64,000 nt of DNA, taken from Parapedobacter koreensis (GTDB taxonomy: Bacteria > Bacteroidota > Bacteroidia > Sphingobacteriales > Sphingobacteriaceae). The translations under genes and the position numbers were made by a program. Below, piece by piece: positions 33,429 to 42,615 of the stretch. The notes beneath the pieces are model-generated. The model was not told where the DNA came from, ran no database searches, and worked only from the letters and a program-made list of their open reading frames with translations. How positions within the stretch are numbered: position 1 is the first letter of the stretch; each line of letters begins with the position of its first letter. The DNA lies in the NCBI RefSeq assembly GCF_900109365.1, contig NZ_FNZR01000004.1, positions 1 through 64,000 on the forward strand, read 5' to 3'.

Positions 33429-33813
33429 GGTTGAGGTCTATTGAATTCGAGGTTCCGGGTTTTTTAAACGTACTTCATGCAGCTGATTTTGGACATTCGT
33501 CCAACCTGTTGGTTTGTAAAATTTTTTCATGTCTTTGGTAGATGTGGTAGAAAAATAAATAATAAAAATCACTGCGCTTAAACCATAAAATATATAGTTG
33601 TTTAAACACCTTAATATAAGGTGCATACGTTTCGCAAATACCTTCAATCGGCAGTTGCTATGATCTTCGATACCGTTGATTTAAACGGCTTAGTTATGTT
33701 TTTCTGGTAGCAGAAATGTTAATTCTTGGGTAAATGTAAGGTCTTTTTGGAAAAAAAGAAATGATGGGGGAGAAAAAATGGAAATAAATAAAATACCTAA
33801 AAATAATATAATA
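33429..33813. other. Intergenic region next to the IS-like end
   Basis: About 385 bases, strongly AT-rich toward 33700-33813, without a convincing gene. A 69-codon minus-strand frame (33438-33647) has a hydrophobic segment but no family features. The IS-like end follows at 33814. Confidence 0.4.
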
Positions 33814-33840
33814 CCCCAAAAATTGGACAGCTCCTTAAAT
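33814..33840 (+). repeat. Terminal inverted-repeat-like copy A
   Basis: CCCC, an A-run, TTGGACAG and CTCC form a 27-base match (25 of 27) to the reverse complement of 60-86, and resemble IS3-family ends. The outer tip faces left. Immediately to the right is the stop codon of an acetyltransferase gene, so no transposase body is present. It looks like a solitary end left after deletion. Confidence 0.55.
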
Positions 33841-34397
33841 CACAAACTGTTTTGAATATTACTTTGTCGATAGCGATACCTAGAAGCTGGATTACCCTTA
33901 CGATCTTTGTAAGTGCTCACCATATCAAACCCAATATTTTGTAGGCCAAGTTTTTCAAGAATTTTTTGGCTTGGGATGTTCGCTATCGCCACAGTAGTAT
34001 AAACAGATTCAACCTTTAGCTCATAAACCCCATAATTGTACATGGCCAGGGCTGCTTCCGTAGCGTAACCCTTGCGCTGATGCAGAATATCGATAAAATA
34101 TCCGACTTCTATCTGTCGGCCGTGTACTGGATGTAGTTCCAAGTCAACTAATACGACAGCACCAATGTAACTGTACGTTAGGCTTTCTCGGATAGACATA
34201 AACCAACTACGCCGCGGCTGCTCGGTGCGGCTTTCTTCGGCCCAACCTGCATAACGTTTGGCAGCTGCCTCAAGAGCGATATTGTCTTGTAAGGCTGCTG
34301 CATAGAAAAAGTCTGGGTGCGAAAATATTCCGAGCAAAGCAGTTTCATCTGCTGCCGTCATTTCGTCCAGTATTAAACGTTGCGTTTCAATTATCAT
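33840..34397 (-). CDS. RimJ/RimL-type GNAT acetyltransferase
   Basis: The 185-residue protein follows the GNAT fold of ribosomal-protein and peptide N-acetyltransferases: I-E-T-Q-R-L-I-L-D-E-M at the N-terminus, then Y-F-I-D-I-L-H-Q-R-K-G-Y-A-T-E-A for acetyl-CoA binding, then N-I-P-S-Q-K-I-L-E-K-L-G. Its TGA stop touches the IS-like repeat. The start overlaps the end of the preceding membrane-GNAT fusion gene by 4 bases, so the two are coupled. Substrate unknown. Confidence 0.85.
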   Translation of the reverse strand: MIIETQRLILDEMTAADETALLGIFSHPDFFYAAALQDNIALEAAAKRYAGWAEESRTEQPRRSWFMSIRESLTYSYIGAVVLVDLELHPVHGRQIEVGYFIDILHQRKGYATEAALAMYNYGVYELKVESVYTTVAIANIPSQKILEKLGLQNIGFDMVSTYKDRKGNPASRYRYRQSNIQNSL

Positions 34398-36037
34398 CTT
34401 TGGTACATGTTTTTTTCGGCTGCGTCATTTAATGCCGTTTCACTTAATTCCCATAAACAGGCAATATCCTCGCCACTGTAAGTATTGGGCTTACAGCCCA
34501 ATAGGGTGACTAATTGCTGGTGGAGTAAGTTGGACGGAGCGATTACAACATCCACAAAATTTAGTTGCTGTTTTGCTTCAAGTTCACAGAACTTTCGGAC
34601 GAGTTGACACTTAGCAGCAATTGGATCAGTAAAATCCAAATCATCCACTTGTGCACCTTGCCATGATTCTGTAGGATCGATATCCCCACCAGAATTATGG
34701 AAAGACATTGCCCTAAAAACTGAAAAACGTTGTGAAATCCGAAAGGTTACGCGGCTTTTATTCGCTAACGCGAGATCCGCTTTCATTATTTCTACGAGCA
34801 TCTCGCGATTAAGCCTGTAGGGAAAGATATCTTCTCTCATTTTCGCGTTATATTCCAGGTATAATTTTTTCGCTGGGTTGTTTCGCTCACACTCCCAAGC
34901 TACGAATGACAACCCTCGATTGACGGCTAGCGTAGCAGCTTGGCATAATAGATAACCGCCCAGTCCGTGCCCGCGAAGGTCTTCAAGTACGATTATGTCC
35001 TCAATTTGTAGGCCTTCTTTGCCATTGCGTCGAATGGTCGATAGAAAAATTGCTCCACTGCCTTCTGGCAGTGTTAAGGCATGGATTTCAACATCTTTTT
35101 TTTCTAAGGCATTTTTAAAATTCGTTGCAGCCTGTTTTTTCGCTTCGGCGGTGGCAGGTAGCTTTACATTATGCGCCGAACCTTGGGCAATTGCTAATTG
35201 TGGAATTTCGTTTTTAAGATAGGCATGTCCAGGTGTTATTAGCCGGATAGAAACCTCCTCAGGTCGGAATTTTCGTTTGATCATAGGATGAATTCGTTCA
35301 GGTGACTTAGGTTTGTTTCTGCGGTATAGCCAGAGGCGATACATTCGCAGCCCCCATTTTGGTCGGTACCAGCCGGTGACTATTAGCGTAGACAATAAAG
35401 GAAGGCGCCGCTCGCTTCGGTATAAACAGCTGTCGCGGATGGTCGTGTGTAAAAGTACACTCAACCCGGCCATTCCCCCTGCGATTAAATGACACCATTT
35501 CTCGCCAAAATGAATGCCTGTTTCAATATAGAGAAATGCATTGCAAAGCCAAAAGGAATTGATAATGGACTGAATGAAATTTACCCAAAAATCTGCGCTA
35601 AATGGCGAGGTTAATGCTCCGTTGATTTGTAGGGATTGATGACGCTTGGTGAAGGCGGCGTCAAACGCCTCGATGAGTTGTACGAACTCATTTAGCTCAT
35701 CGCCCAATGTAATATTGTTGATTCGCTGGCGGATATATAGGCTATAGAAGCAGACACCAATTGCAAAAAGCATTGCACATAGATAACCTATAAGCTGTTC
35801 GCTAAGACTATGTTCGGAACGCCCAACTACTGCTGCAAATGCAACAATAGGCGTTGTGATCAACAATAAGTAATAATTGAAATACCGATCTGTGGTTTCG
35901 CGTTGCAACTTGATTTTGTCCCAGATGAATCGAATGTAATTCAGATAGAATTCATTAATTTTTACACGATCAGCACCATCATTAACCGGTGGGAGTGGGG
36001 GTGGAACTGCCGAAGAAAAATTTTTGAACGAGCGCAT
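34394..36037 (-). CDS. Membrane-anchored GNAT acetyltransferase fusion
   Basis: The 547-residue protein combines an N-terminal membrane part with a GNAT domain. Hydrophobic helices lie near 55-75, 85-105 and 150-195, with a helical linker. The acetyltransferase core (about 255-400) has I-E-D-I-I-V-L-E-D-L-R-G-H-G-L-G-G-Y-L-L for CoA binding and W-E-C-E-R-N-N-P-A-K-K-L-Y. A further region (about 400-547) resembles a second, degenerate half with P-S-N-L-L-H-Q-Q-L. The membrane half resembles small membrane domains found next to conflict-type effectors, but I cannot assign it. It is coupled to the GNAT gene that follows. Confidence 0.65.
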   Translation of the reverse strand: MRSFKNFSSAVPPPLPPVNDGADRVKINEFYLNYIRFIWDKIKLQRETTDRYFNYYLLLITTPIVAFAAVVGRSEHSLSEQLIGYLCAMLFAIGVCFYSLYIRQRINNITLGDELNEFVQLIEAFDAAFTKRHQSLQINGALTSPFSADFWVNFIQSIINSFWLCNAFLYIETGIHFGEKWCHLIAGGMAGLSVLLHTTIRDSCLYRSERRLPLLSTLIVTGWYRPKWGLRMYRLWLYRRNKPKSPERIHPMIKRKFRPEEVSIRLITPGHAYLKNEIPQLAIAQGSAHNVKLPATAEAKKQAATNFKNALEKKDVEIHALTLPEGSGAIFLSTIRRNGKEGLQIEDIIVLEDLRGHGLGGYLLCQAATLAVNRGLSFVAWECERNNPAKKLYLEYNAKMREDIFPYRLNREMLVEIMKADLALANKSRVTFRISQRFSVFRAMSFHNSGGDIDPTESWQGAQVDDLDFTDPIAAKCQLVRKFCELEAKQQLNFVDVVIAPSNLLHQQLVTLLGCKPNTYSGEDIACLWELSETALNDAAEKNMYQR

Positions 36038-36355
36038 AAATTAATAGACAATGAAAAACTGACCCAGAACATAGCAATCTTTACATTTATTTATACTTAC
36101 TGACTTATTCAAGTATCGACTTTCGATACTCAATATTCTGAGGCATTTTTATTGCCACCAAATTATCGGAAGATAAACTTAGTTTTCGTCGGTAAAGATT
36201 CAAGATCTGTAAAAGTGAAGATACTAATTGAGCGGGGATTCTAACAACGCAATTAAACTATTTAAGTGCAACAATTATGTTATTCTACGTAAGTGCTTCG
36301 TCATGAGGTCTTATAATGCCGTGGTGCAGCAGTAACAAGTCCCAAGCTCTCATTA
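36038..36355. other. Intergenic region before the polysaccharide cluster
   Basis: AT-rich region of 318 bases. I see no gene, RNA or clear terminator. It separates the GNAT pair from the last gene of the minus-strand polysaccharide cluster and may hold the promoter of the membrane-GNAT gene. Confidence 0.4.
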
Positions 36356-37450
36356 TCATCCCACGACTTCCGCTGTTCTTTTCCGTCTAAGAAGACTAAA
36401 CACCAGTTTGTTCACTTTAGGATAGATTACTCGCTCGACCACCCACGAAAAGGCCAAGCAGATAGCGAAATACAAGACATATTCCACGAAAACACTATCG
36501 ATGAAGGATAAATAACTGGCGTCCCTTATCATAAACCAATGACTAATGTACAAGACATATGAAATCTTGGCCAAAGGAATAAACGGTGCAAGCGTATACC
36601 TAAAACCCAACCACTTCAACTTGTACCATAGGATGCCAACGATAACAGCGACAAGTGCAAAGGCAAAATGACGTAATTCCAATAACGGGCTGACGCCTAT
36701 TCCCGTTCCAGAGAAATTAATAGCTTGATGAACCACGTCCTTATTAATCATGTAATTTATTAGGAGCAAGCCAATACCTACAGTCAACGCGGAGATTGGT
36801 AGAGCCATATTTTTAAATGTAATGGCTCTATTATTTATGTATAGTCTGGCTAAATCAGCGCCGACGTTCCAAATAATTAAATAGAGCAGAATACGATTAC
36901 CTACGAAAGGGAAGAAAAAGTAAGTAATTCCCGACGCGATACCAATCAGGTAAATCGCTTTTGATGTACGTTTTCCGAATGTAACATATATTACAAAGAA
37001 GGTCATGTAGAACCACCATTCATAGGATAGCGACCAAAGCGGAGAATTCCCCAAAAGCGGGCCACAGACTACATTGGGCTTCAATGAGCCAATGTCCTGT
37101 AGCATAAATAGGTTTCCCAAAAATGTATTCAAATCAATTGAAACCACTATTCCGCTGAATTTAAACAACAAGTAGTTCGTGATGAATACAATAAAAAGCG
37201 GAATGTATATCCGATTGAACCGCTTAAAGAAATAAGTCGTAAAAGTCTTATCTTTTGACAATGAAAATGAATACTCGATAACAAAACCGGAGAGTAAGAA
37301 GAACAAAATCACAGCTTCCTGCCCAAATCGGAATAGAAATGACAGTCCGGAGGATTTAAAAAAATCCATATCCAGCAGTGTGTGATGAAAGACTACATAA
37401 AGAGCAGCAAATCCTCGAATTGCTTCTAATTGGTAAATTTCTTTTTTCAT
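36356..37450 (-). CDS. Membrane O-acyltransferase (acyltransferase 3/OafA type)
   Basis: The start at 37450 gives 364 residues with about ten hydrophobic helices. The family-start motif is Q-L-E-A-I-R-G-F-A-A-L-Y-V-V-F-H-H (catalytic His pair), followed by F-L-L-S-G-F-V-I. The family transfers acetyl or other acyl groups to cell-surface polysaccharides. The gene overlaps or abuts the serine-hydrolase gene and is the last of the minus-strand unit that modifies the polysaccharide. Confidence 0.85.
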   Translation of the reverse strand: MKKEIYQLEAIRGFAALYVVFHHTLLDMDFFKSSGLSFLFRFGQEAVILFFLLSGFVIEYSFSLSKDKTFTTYFFKRFNRIYIPLFIVFITNYLLFKFSGIVVSIDLNTFLGNLFMLQDIGSLKPNVVCGPLLGNSPLWSLSYEWWFYMTFFVIYVTFGKRTSKAIYLIGIASGITYFFFPFVGNRILLYLIIWNVGADLARLYINNRAITFKNMALPISALTVGIGLLLINYMINKDVVHQAINFSGTGIGVSPLLELRHFAFALVAVIVGILWYKLKWLGFRYTLAPFIPLAKISYVLYISHWFMIRDASYLSFIDSVFVEYVLYFAICLAFSWVVERVIYPKVNKLVFSLLRRKRTAEVVG

Positions 37451-37451
37451 T

Positions 37452-38516
37452 TTATTGGCAAGCTGATTTGATAAGGTCGATAAGTTGTTGGTTGTTGCCC
37501 CACAATTCATTCGAAGAATAGGGGAATGCGGTATATACGATGACTAAGTTTTTTGAAGGAACGATATGGACCGTCTGCCCCCCGTTTCCACGCATGGAAT
37601 AGGAACCATCATTTTCATTGATATAGAAGAAATATCCGTAAGCAGCCGAAATGGATTGTTTTGAAGTTGCAGTGACCAACCAGTTCTGGCTGATCACCGT
37701 TTGCCCATTCCATTGCCCATTCTGCAAACATAATTGGCCAATTTTCGCAAGACTGCGCGGGGAAAGGGACAGCGAAAATCCACCAATGTTTAGCCCGTCA
37801 TTAGAAGTCTCCCAATAGTAATCCTGAATACCCAACTCACTAAATACTCTTTCCTCCGCATATTGTGCCAGTTTCTCGCCTGTAAGCTGACTAATTAAAC
37901 CACTAATGAGGTGTGGCGGGTATTCCGAGTATTTGAATGCAGGTGTTGTTGTCGTCCGAGGTGTTTCCAAGATGTGCTCTATGCTGTTTTTCTTGGTATA
38001 TACCAGTGCTCTGGCGTCATCAAGGCCATTGTAAGAAATGCCGTCTTGCATCGTCAGGCAATCTTTTATGGTTAGGGAAGCTTTATCGGCGTACCGGGTT
38101 TGATAATCCGGAGGAAAGAATTGGAGTAGCGGCACATCGGTATTTAGATCACCAGACTCATTCAGTGCAATTCCCAATAAAATAGACGTAATACTTTTTG
38201 TGCATGATTGTACATTGGCTATTGTTTGTGCAGCTTCATGCCTATTTTGGTCTTTATAAGCCTCTGCCACAATTTTCCCATTCCTTATGACAAGTAGTGA
38301 TTTAGCCAACGGGAGGGTAGTTCCGTCAAAGAAAAGCTTGAACGCGTTACGAATAGTTGTCTCGTCTATATGTTCATTTATTAACGTTGAAGATTCCCAT
38401 CCGTCATTTAGTTGAAGCGGTTGAAGATCGTTGTCGATAGACAATTGAGTTTCTTTTAGGCAGGACGTGCTTAAAGCCGTCAACATAATCCCGATTATCC
38501 ACTTCAATATTTTCAT
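37452..38516 (-). CDS. Beta-lactamase-fold serine hydrolase lipoprotein
   Basis: A lipoprotein signal ends in L-S-T-S-C (C19). The class C-type fold has the S104-C-T-K107 motif, a Y-S-E segment around 197 in place of Y-x-N, and a G-N-G-G-Q-T-V-H-I strand in place of K-T-G near the C-terminus. Such proteins include esterases and D-aminopeptidases as well as lactamases. The placement between a surface O-acyltransferase and a barrel protein suggests it acts on surface polymers, for example as a deacylase, but this is inferred. It is 354 residues long, and its start overlaps the upstream barrel gene by 4 bases. Confidence 0.8.
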   Translation of the reverse strand: MKILKWIIGIMLTALSTSCLKETQLSIDNDLQPLQLNDGWESSTLINEHIDETTIRNAFKLFFDGTTLPLAKSLLVIRNGKIVAEAYKDQNRHEAAQTIANVQSCTKSITSILLGIALNESGDLNTDVPLLQFFPPDYQTRYADKASLTIKDCLTMQDGISYNGLDDARALVYTKKNSIEHILETPRTTTTPAFKYSEYPPHLISGLISQLTGEKLAQYAEERVFSELGIQDYYWETSNDGLNIGGFSLSLSPRSLAKIGQLCLQNGQWNGQTVISQNWLVTATSKQSISAAYGYFFYINENDGSYSMRGNGGQTVHIVPSKNLVIVYTAFPYSSNELWGNNQQLIDLIKSACQ

Positions 38517-39286
38517 AAATTTATGGTTATTGCCAGTGAATGTGTTAAATCTCGATACCTATTAGCCTTTGGATGGTCATATTGAAGATAATCGAATTGA
38601 TATGAAATGTTATGTAGAAAACCCTTTTCATTCGAACGCAGACCTATGACGAAAGCAGGATTGATATAGTTGTTGATCGCCGAAAAGCGGGCGTTTGTAT
38701 GGTTTGATTTTAGAATACCCGACACAGAGGTGTCGTCAAACGAATAAAGTCGATTGGCACTCGGTCTGAAGCCCACGCCGATAAGGGGTAATTTTAGTGA
38801 TCCTTGAATAGACCAGATAGCATTTAATGGTATTTCCATTTTGGATTTGATACCTATGCCAGCAAAGTTAGCCCAATAAATATGTGTATTGTCAAAGTTG
38901 CGATATGTCGCATTGCGGTAGTCTATCATCGCAAATGGGCCTATGGCAACACTTGGGCTGGACAATTTTAAATCTTTTAAATAAGCGTACTCCAAATTAA
39001 TTTGTGCGATATATGAGCGGTAGCTTTGCTCAATTGCTGTTTTTGCAAGGTTTAGATTGGCGTAAAGACCAAATTGTTGTGTAAAATATTCAGATTTCAG
39101 CTGTTTCGTTAGGCTGAAACCAACCCCGTAGGCGTCAAAAATGCGCGAGCTGATATTTGCTTCTGAGATTTGTTTGCTTGTAGCGGATAGACCCAATGTC
39201 CACGCGTTGTTATTTTGCCCTGATACCCAATATGGGAAGGATATAAGCAAATAAACGAGAGGCTGTTTAAGGTATTTATGGTACAT
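38513..39286 (-). CDS. Outer-membrane beta-barrel protein
   Basis: From the ATG at 39286, 257 residues with a signal peptide (L-V-Y-L-L-I-S-F-P-Y-W-V-S-G). Amphipathic strands follow (W-T-L-G-L-S-A-T-S, G-V-G-F-S-L-T-K-Q-L, A-F-V-I-G-L-R-S-N-E-K-G), and the sequence closes with H-S-L-A-I-T-I-N-L. It is coupled to the hydrolase that follows. A start at 39310 is possible. Family not recognised. Confidence 0.65.
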   Translation of the reverse strand: MYHKYLKQPLVYLLISFPYWVSGQNNNAWTLGLSATSKQISEANISSRIFDAYGVGFSLTKQLKSEYFTQQFGLYANLNLAKTAIEQSYRSYIAQINLEYAYLKDLKLSSPSVAIGPFAMIDYRNATYRNFDNTHIYWANFAGIGIKSKMEIPLNAIWSIQGSLKLPLIGVGFRPSANRLYSFDDTSVSGILKSNHTNARFSAINNYINPAFVIGLRSNEKGFLHNISYQFDYLQYDHPKANRYRDLTHSLAITINL

Positions 39287-39514
39287 TAGGTTGGAATTAG
39301 GCTTTGACAAATTTATAACATATTATTGAGGCGTAAGCTTAAGCCGAATATTGATTTTTGTTGAATTTATTTTGTGTAATTAGAAATGTTAACAATAAAT
39401 TATTTTATTTTTCCCAATTGTCAAATATAATTCAAAATTTTGGTAACGAGTTATTTTCTGATAATTTATACTGAAGACACTCGGTAGCCTGCATTTACTT
39501 TCAACAAAAGCTGG

Positions 39515-40936
39515 TTATTTTTGACTATTTATTTCATACCGAATACCGAACAATCCACCCACATTCTCATAAAATCCACCTGTATCAAAAGCAACACCTG
39601 CCGAAACCCGTAATCCGGGAACACCTTTTAAATCAGCAGCAACCTCATGCAAGGTATATACCTGATTTTTTGGGGACGCTGTGATAAAATTGCCATGCGT
39701 TCGGAAGTTACGCGTATAGGTCAGCATGGTTCGGCCCGTGATGCCTGATGTGTAACGATGTAACATACCGATGTGACCGCCAGCAATACGGTTATTAATA
39801 AAGTTTTGATTCCCCCATATATAGTCATCATCATGTCGCCAATACACGGGCGAGATGGGCAAGAAATTCGCTCCACGATAGCGATTTAAGAATAGCGGTG
39901 TGCCGACACTACGGAAATCGTATTCCCAACCATTAGCGTACACACCGTTGTTATAATAACTTTGTAATTCAGCATCTTGGAAACTTTCCATCTGCTTGGT
40001 GTAAATAAATTCAAATAACAGACGATCTATCCAACGATGGCTTTTTAAAGTCACATTTAGGCCACCCAATCGGTCTATATTACGGATATCGATACCCATG
40101 CCACTCTCAAAAGGGACTTGAAAATACATGTGGAATACTGCATTGTTGGTTTCCAAATCACCTCCAAATTCGATTAAACCCCGGTGGTCTCCAGCACGAT
40201 TGGGTAAAATTCCATCTGGGACACTGCCATCATTGGCCTCTTTTACGAAAAGCACGTCAAAGAAACCGCCCAATGAACGATCTAGCTTGAAATGTGCACG
40301 TTGTCCTCCCCATACGGCAAAGTGCTGTACCCCACCATACACCTTAAAAGGCCCTTTACCCAACCGCAAGTATAACGTCTTTTCATGCAACCATGCCTGT
40401 TTCATGGATTGGTTGTTGCCCATCCATCCATGGCTGATAAGTCCTTTTGCGTATAACCAACCATTTGTGAAAGGTACTGGCGTGTATTCAGGAAGCGCAA
40501 AACCCACTTTGGGTATAGGCAAGGCATTGCCACTAATTCCTAATGAACCGGTAGATAGCAAAGGGTCTACTTCACCCAATATTTCCTCATATCGGCCACC
40601 CCGGAATTCCAATGCCCCATATCGGGCTTTTATGTAGCCCTGTTGAATGACCAAGTGATCAAAATGGTGATTATTGACTAAATTCGCACCGTATTCCAGC
40701 CGGAAGATATGCTTGCCACCGGAAAATGTGTGGGTATTCCATGCGCCGATATAAGTGGCAATATCTTGACCTTTTTCGCTGAGCAGCCCGAAACGATTGG
40801 ATTCAATCCAAAGCGGTTGAAAACCTTCAGAAGCAATGGAAGCTGTGGTACCCACCCGAAATTTCAAGGAGTCAGTTTGTTGCGATAACGCAACTGCCGG
40901 TAGGAGTAGGAGGAAGAGACTAAGTTTGTTTTTCAT
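39515..40936 (-). CDS. Wzi-type capsule assembly outer-membrane protein
   Basis: The 473-residue protein has an N-terminal signal peptide (L-F-L-L-L-L-P-A-V-A-L-S) and a strand-rich body. Sequences such as R-L-E-Y-G-A-N-L-V, Y-I-K-A-R-Y-G-A-L-E-F-R-G-G-R and L-I-S-H-G-W-M-G fit Wzi-type lectin barrels. Wzi anchors capsule to the outer membrane. It lies at the end of the polysaccharide cluster and overlaps the WcaI gene start region by 17 bases, so it is probably cotranscribed. Preceding sequence (39311-39514) is AT-rich and without a gene. Confidence 0.8.
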   Translation of the reverse strand: MKNKLSLFLLLLPAVALSQQTDSLKFRVGTTASIASEGFQPLWIESNRFGLLSEKGQDIATYIGAWNTHTFSGGKHIFRLEYGANLVNNHHFDHLVIQQGYIKARYGALEFRGGRYEEILGEVDPLLSTGSLGISGNALPIPKVGFALPEYTPVPFTNGWLYAKGLISHGWMGNNQSMKQAWLHEKTLYLRLGKGPFKVYGGVQHFAVWGGQRAHFKLDRSLGGFFDVLFVKEANDGSVPDGILPNRAGDHRGLIEFGGDLETNNAVFHMYFQVPFESGMGIDIRNIDRLGGLNVTLKSHRWIDRLLFEFIYTKQMESFQDAELQSYYNNGVYANGWEYDFRSVGTPLFLNRYRGANFLPISPVYWRHDDDYIWGNQNFINNRIAGGHIGMLHRYTSGITGRTMLTYTRNFRTHGNFITASPKNQVYTLHEVAADLKGVPGLRVSAGVAFDTGGFYENVGGLFGIRYEINSQK

Positions 40937-42164
40937 GGGAGGTCAACCTAACTAAGTTTCGTTCGAATTCTTGTAACACCTGTTCCTTACTCAAAAAGCG
41001 TTCCGCATATTGCCGAGCTCGTTCGCGATATGGCGATAAGTCGGTATCCAACGCTTGCTGTAAGCCATTGGTTAATGCTTCGACAGACTCGGGCTCGATG
41101 AGAATGCCCAAATGATGGATATCTACTATTTCATACAGCGAAGTACCCGGTAGCGCCGAAACGATGGAACAGCCGCCAGCGGCAAGTATTCCCGTGAGTT
41201 TGCTGGGCATCACCAAGTCGGATGCCGACTTTTTTTGTAACACCAAGTGTACATCTGCTGTGGCCAAAAGAGCGGACAGTTTCTCGTAAGGTTGTAAGGG
41301 ATAAAATCGTATTTGCTTTAACCCGGCCTGCTCAGCCATGGCTTTCAGTCGGCCACGCGCACCACCGGAGCCACAGATGATGAAATGCACGTCAGGCCTA
41401 TCGCTAAATTGCTTGGCCGCGTCGATAATGATCTCGAGTCCCTGTTTCTCGCCCAGATTGCCTGAGTAAAGAACTACCGTATCTGTCAACGGTATTCCCC
41501 ATTCGTCCCTAAGCGATTGCATTTTGGTTAAAGGTTTGATAGTTTGTTCATCCACCCAATTGGGAAACATTATATACTTTTGGTCTAGTACCCCTTTCGC
41601 CAAAATCTTTTTCTTCATGCCCAAACTGATGGATGACACCACATCACTACTGGTTAGTAGGTGTTTTTCAGCTTTAAACATAAGGTTGAGTAATCGCTCG
41701 TTGCTAATCATGCCTAGTTCCTTGGCGGCATCAACTTGCAAGTCCTGGATGTGTGTAACCAGCTTGGCATCCTTCATTTTCGCGTAAAGCCATGCGTAAA
41801 AACCTAAGTGGAAGGGAGGCGTAATGTTAATGACTACATCGTATTTTTTTTTCAACAGCAGGCCGAACCATTTTGGAAGTATCCCACCTAAGAAGGAAAA
41901 TTCGTGTAGGATACGCTTCTTCGAAGTGACTTCTTTTGGTACGTACAAGGGTACCCGGTGTACCGTTACCCCATCGATGCGCTCGGTCATCCACCCGGTT
42001 CCTTTATAAGCAAGGTGTACGTCCCATTCCGGATAGTAGGGTTTGGCAGTGACTACAGCTACATCATGCCCTCGTGCTGCCAGCCATGCACCCATCTCGC
42101 CGGTATACTTGCCGATACCGGTAAGTTCCGGAGAATAATTAATGCCGAAGATGAGAATACGCAT
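40920..42164 (-). CDS. wcaI: WcaI-type family 4 glycosyltransferase
   Basis: The 414-residue GT-B enzyme begins with I-L-I-F-G-I-N-Y-S-P-E-L-T-G-I-G-K-Y and continues P-Y-Y-P-E-W, the signature of WcaI/WbuB-type enzymes. The donor-binding C-terminal domain has V-V-L-Y-S-G-N-L-G-E-K-Q-G and P-S-K-L-T-G-I-L-A-A-G. WcaI adds fucose in colanic acid assembly, and a Gmd is present in the cluster. Its 5' end overlaps the VanZ gene by 26 bases. Confidence 0.85.
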   Translation of the reverse strand: MRILIFGINYSPELTGIGKYTGEMGAWLAARGHDVAVVTAKPYYPEWDVHLAYKGTGWMTERIDGVTVHRVPLYVPKEVTSKKRILHEFSFLGGILPKWFGLLLKKKYDVVINITPPFHLGFYAWLYAKMKDAKLVTHIQDLQVDAAKELGMISNERLLNLMFKAEKHLLTSSDVVSSISLGMKKKILAKGVLDQKYIMFPNWVDEQTIKPLTKMQSLRDEWGIPLTDTVVLYSGNLGEKQGLEIIIDAAKQFSDRPDVHFIICGSGGARGRLKAMAEQAGLKQIRFYPLQPYEKLSALLATADVHLVLQKKSASDLVMPSKLTGILAAGGCSIVSALPGTSLYEIVDIHHLGILIEPESVEALTNGLQQALDTDLSPYRERARQYAERFLSKEQVLQEFERNLVRLTSHEKQT

Positions 42165-42615
42165 ACGTTCGAAAGACCTTATTATTTAATAATGCTTGCA
42201 ATAAATTGGCACCGATAAAACCGCCCAAAGTATTCAATATCAAATCGTCAATGTCGGTCACACCAATACCCCAGTAGTATTGGTTGATTTCAATAAATAG
42301 ACTTGTTATTATTGTAAGAACCAACTGTGTTCTAAACGACAATACCTGAAAGATGAAAAATAGAAAAAATGGAAATGGAATAAACAGGACAATATTACCC
42401 ACAAGGTCTAAGTAAAACTCAGTGGAATGCTTAGAAAATGGATCCCAGGGCGGCCAGACCTCTATCTTATTGTAAAGAGGAACCACATTCAACACTTTGC
42501 GTATTTCTATGATGTCGTACTTCCATCGCCATTCTGCGCCAAGTACAATGTACGTAAGCAAAGCGATGTAGAGTAAGCTTAGTCCCTTAAATATGCTATT
42601 TGGATATTTTTTCAA
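42139..42615 (-). CDS. VanZ-like membrane protein
   Basis: Small 158-residue membrane protein with four hydrophobic helices and the VanZ-like motif N-I-V-L-F-I-P-F-P-F and T-D-I-D-D-L-I-L-N-T-L-G-G-F-I-G-A. Function in exopolysaccharide clusters is unknown. VanZ itself gives low-level teicoplanin resistance. Its start overlaps the glycosyltransferase upstream by 20 bases and its end overlaps WcaI by 26 bases, so it is embedded in the operon. Confidence 0.75.
   Translation of the reverse strand: MKKYPNSIFKGLSLLYIALLTYIVLGAEWRWKYDIIEIRKVLNVVPLYNKIEVWPPWDPFSKHSTEFYLDLVGNIVLFIPFPFFLFFIFQVLSFRTQLVLTIITSLFIEINQYYWGIGVTDIDDLILNTLGGFIGANLLQALLNNKVFRTYAYSHLRH

Noticed and set aside
33438-33647. 69-codon minus-strand frame as a small membrane protein
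   Set aside because: Has a hydrophobic stretch but no recognisable start context or family, and lies in AT-rich spacer.
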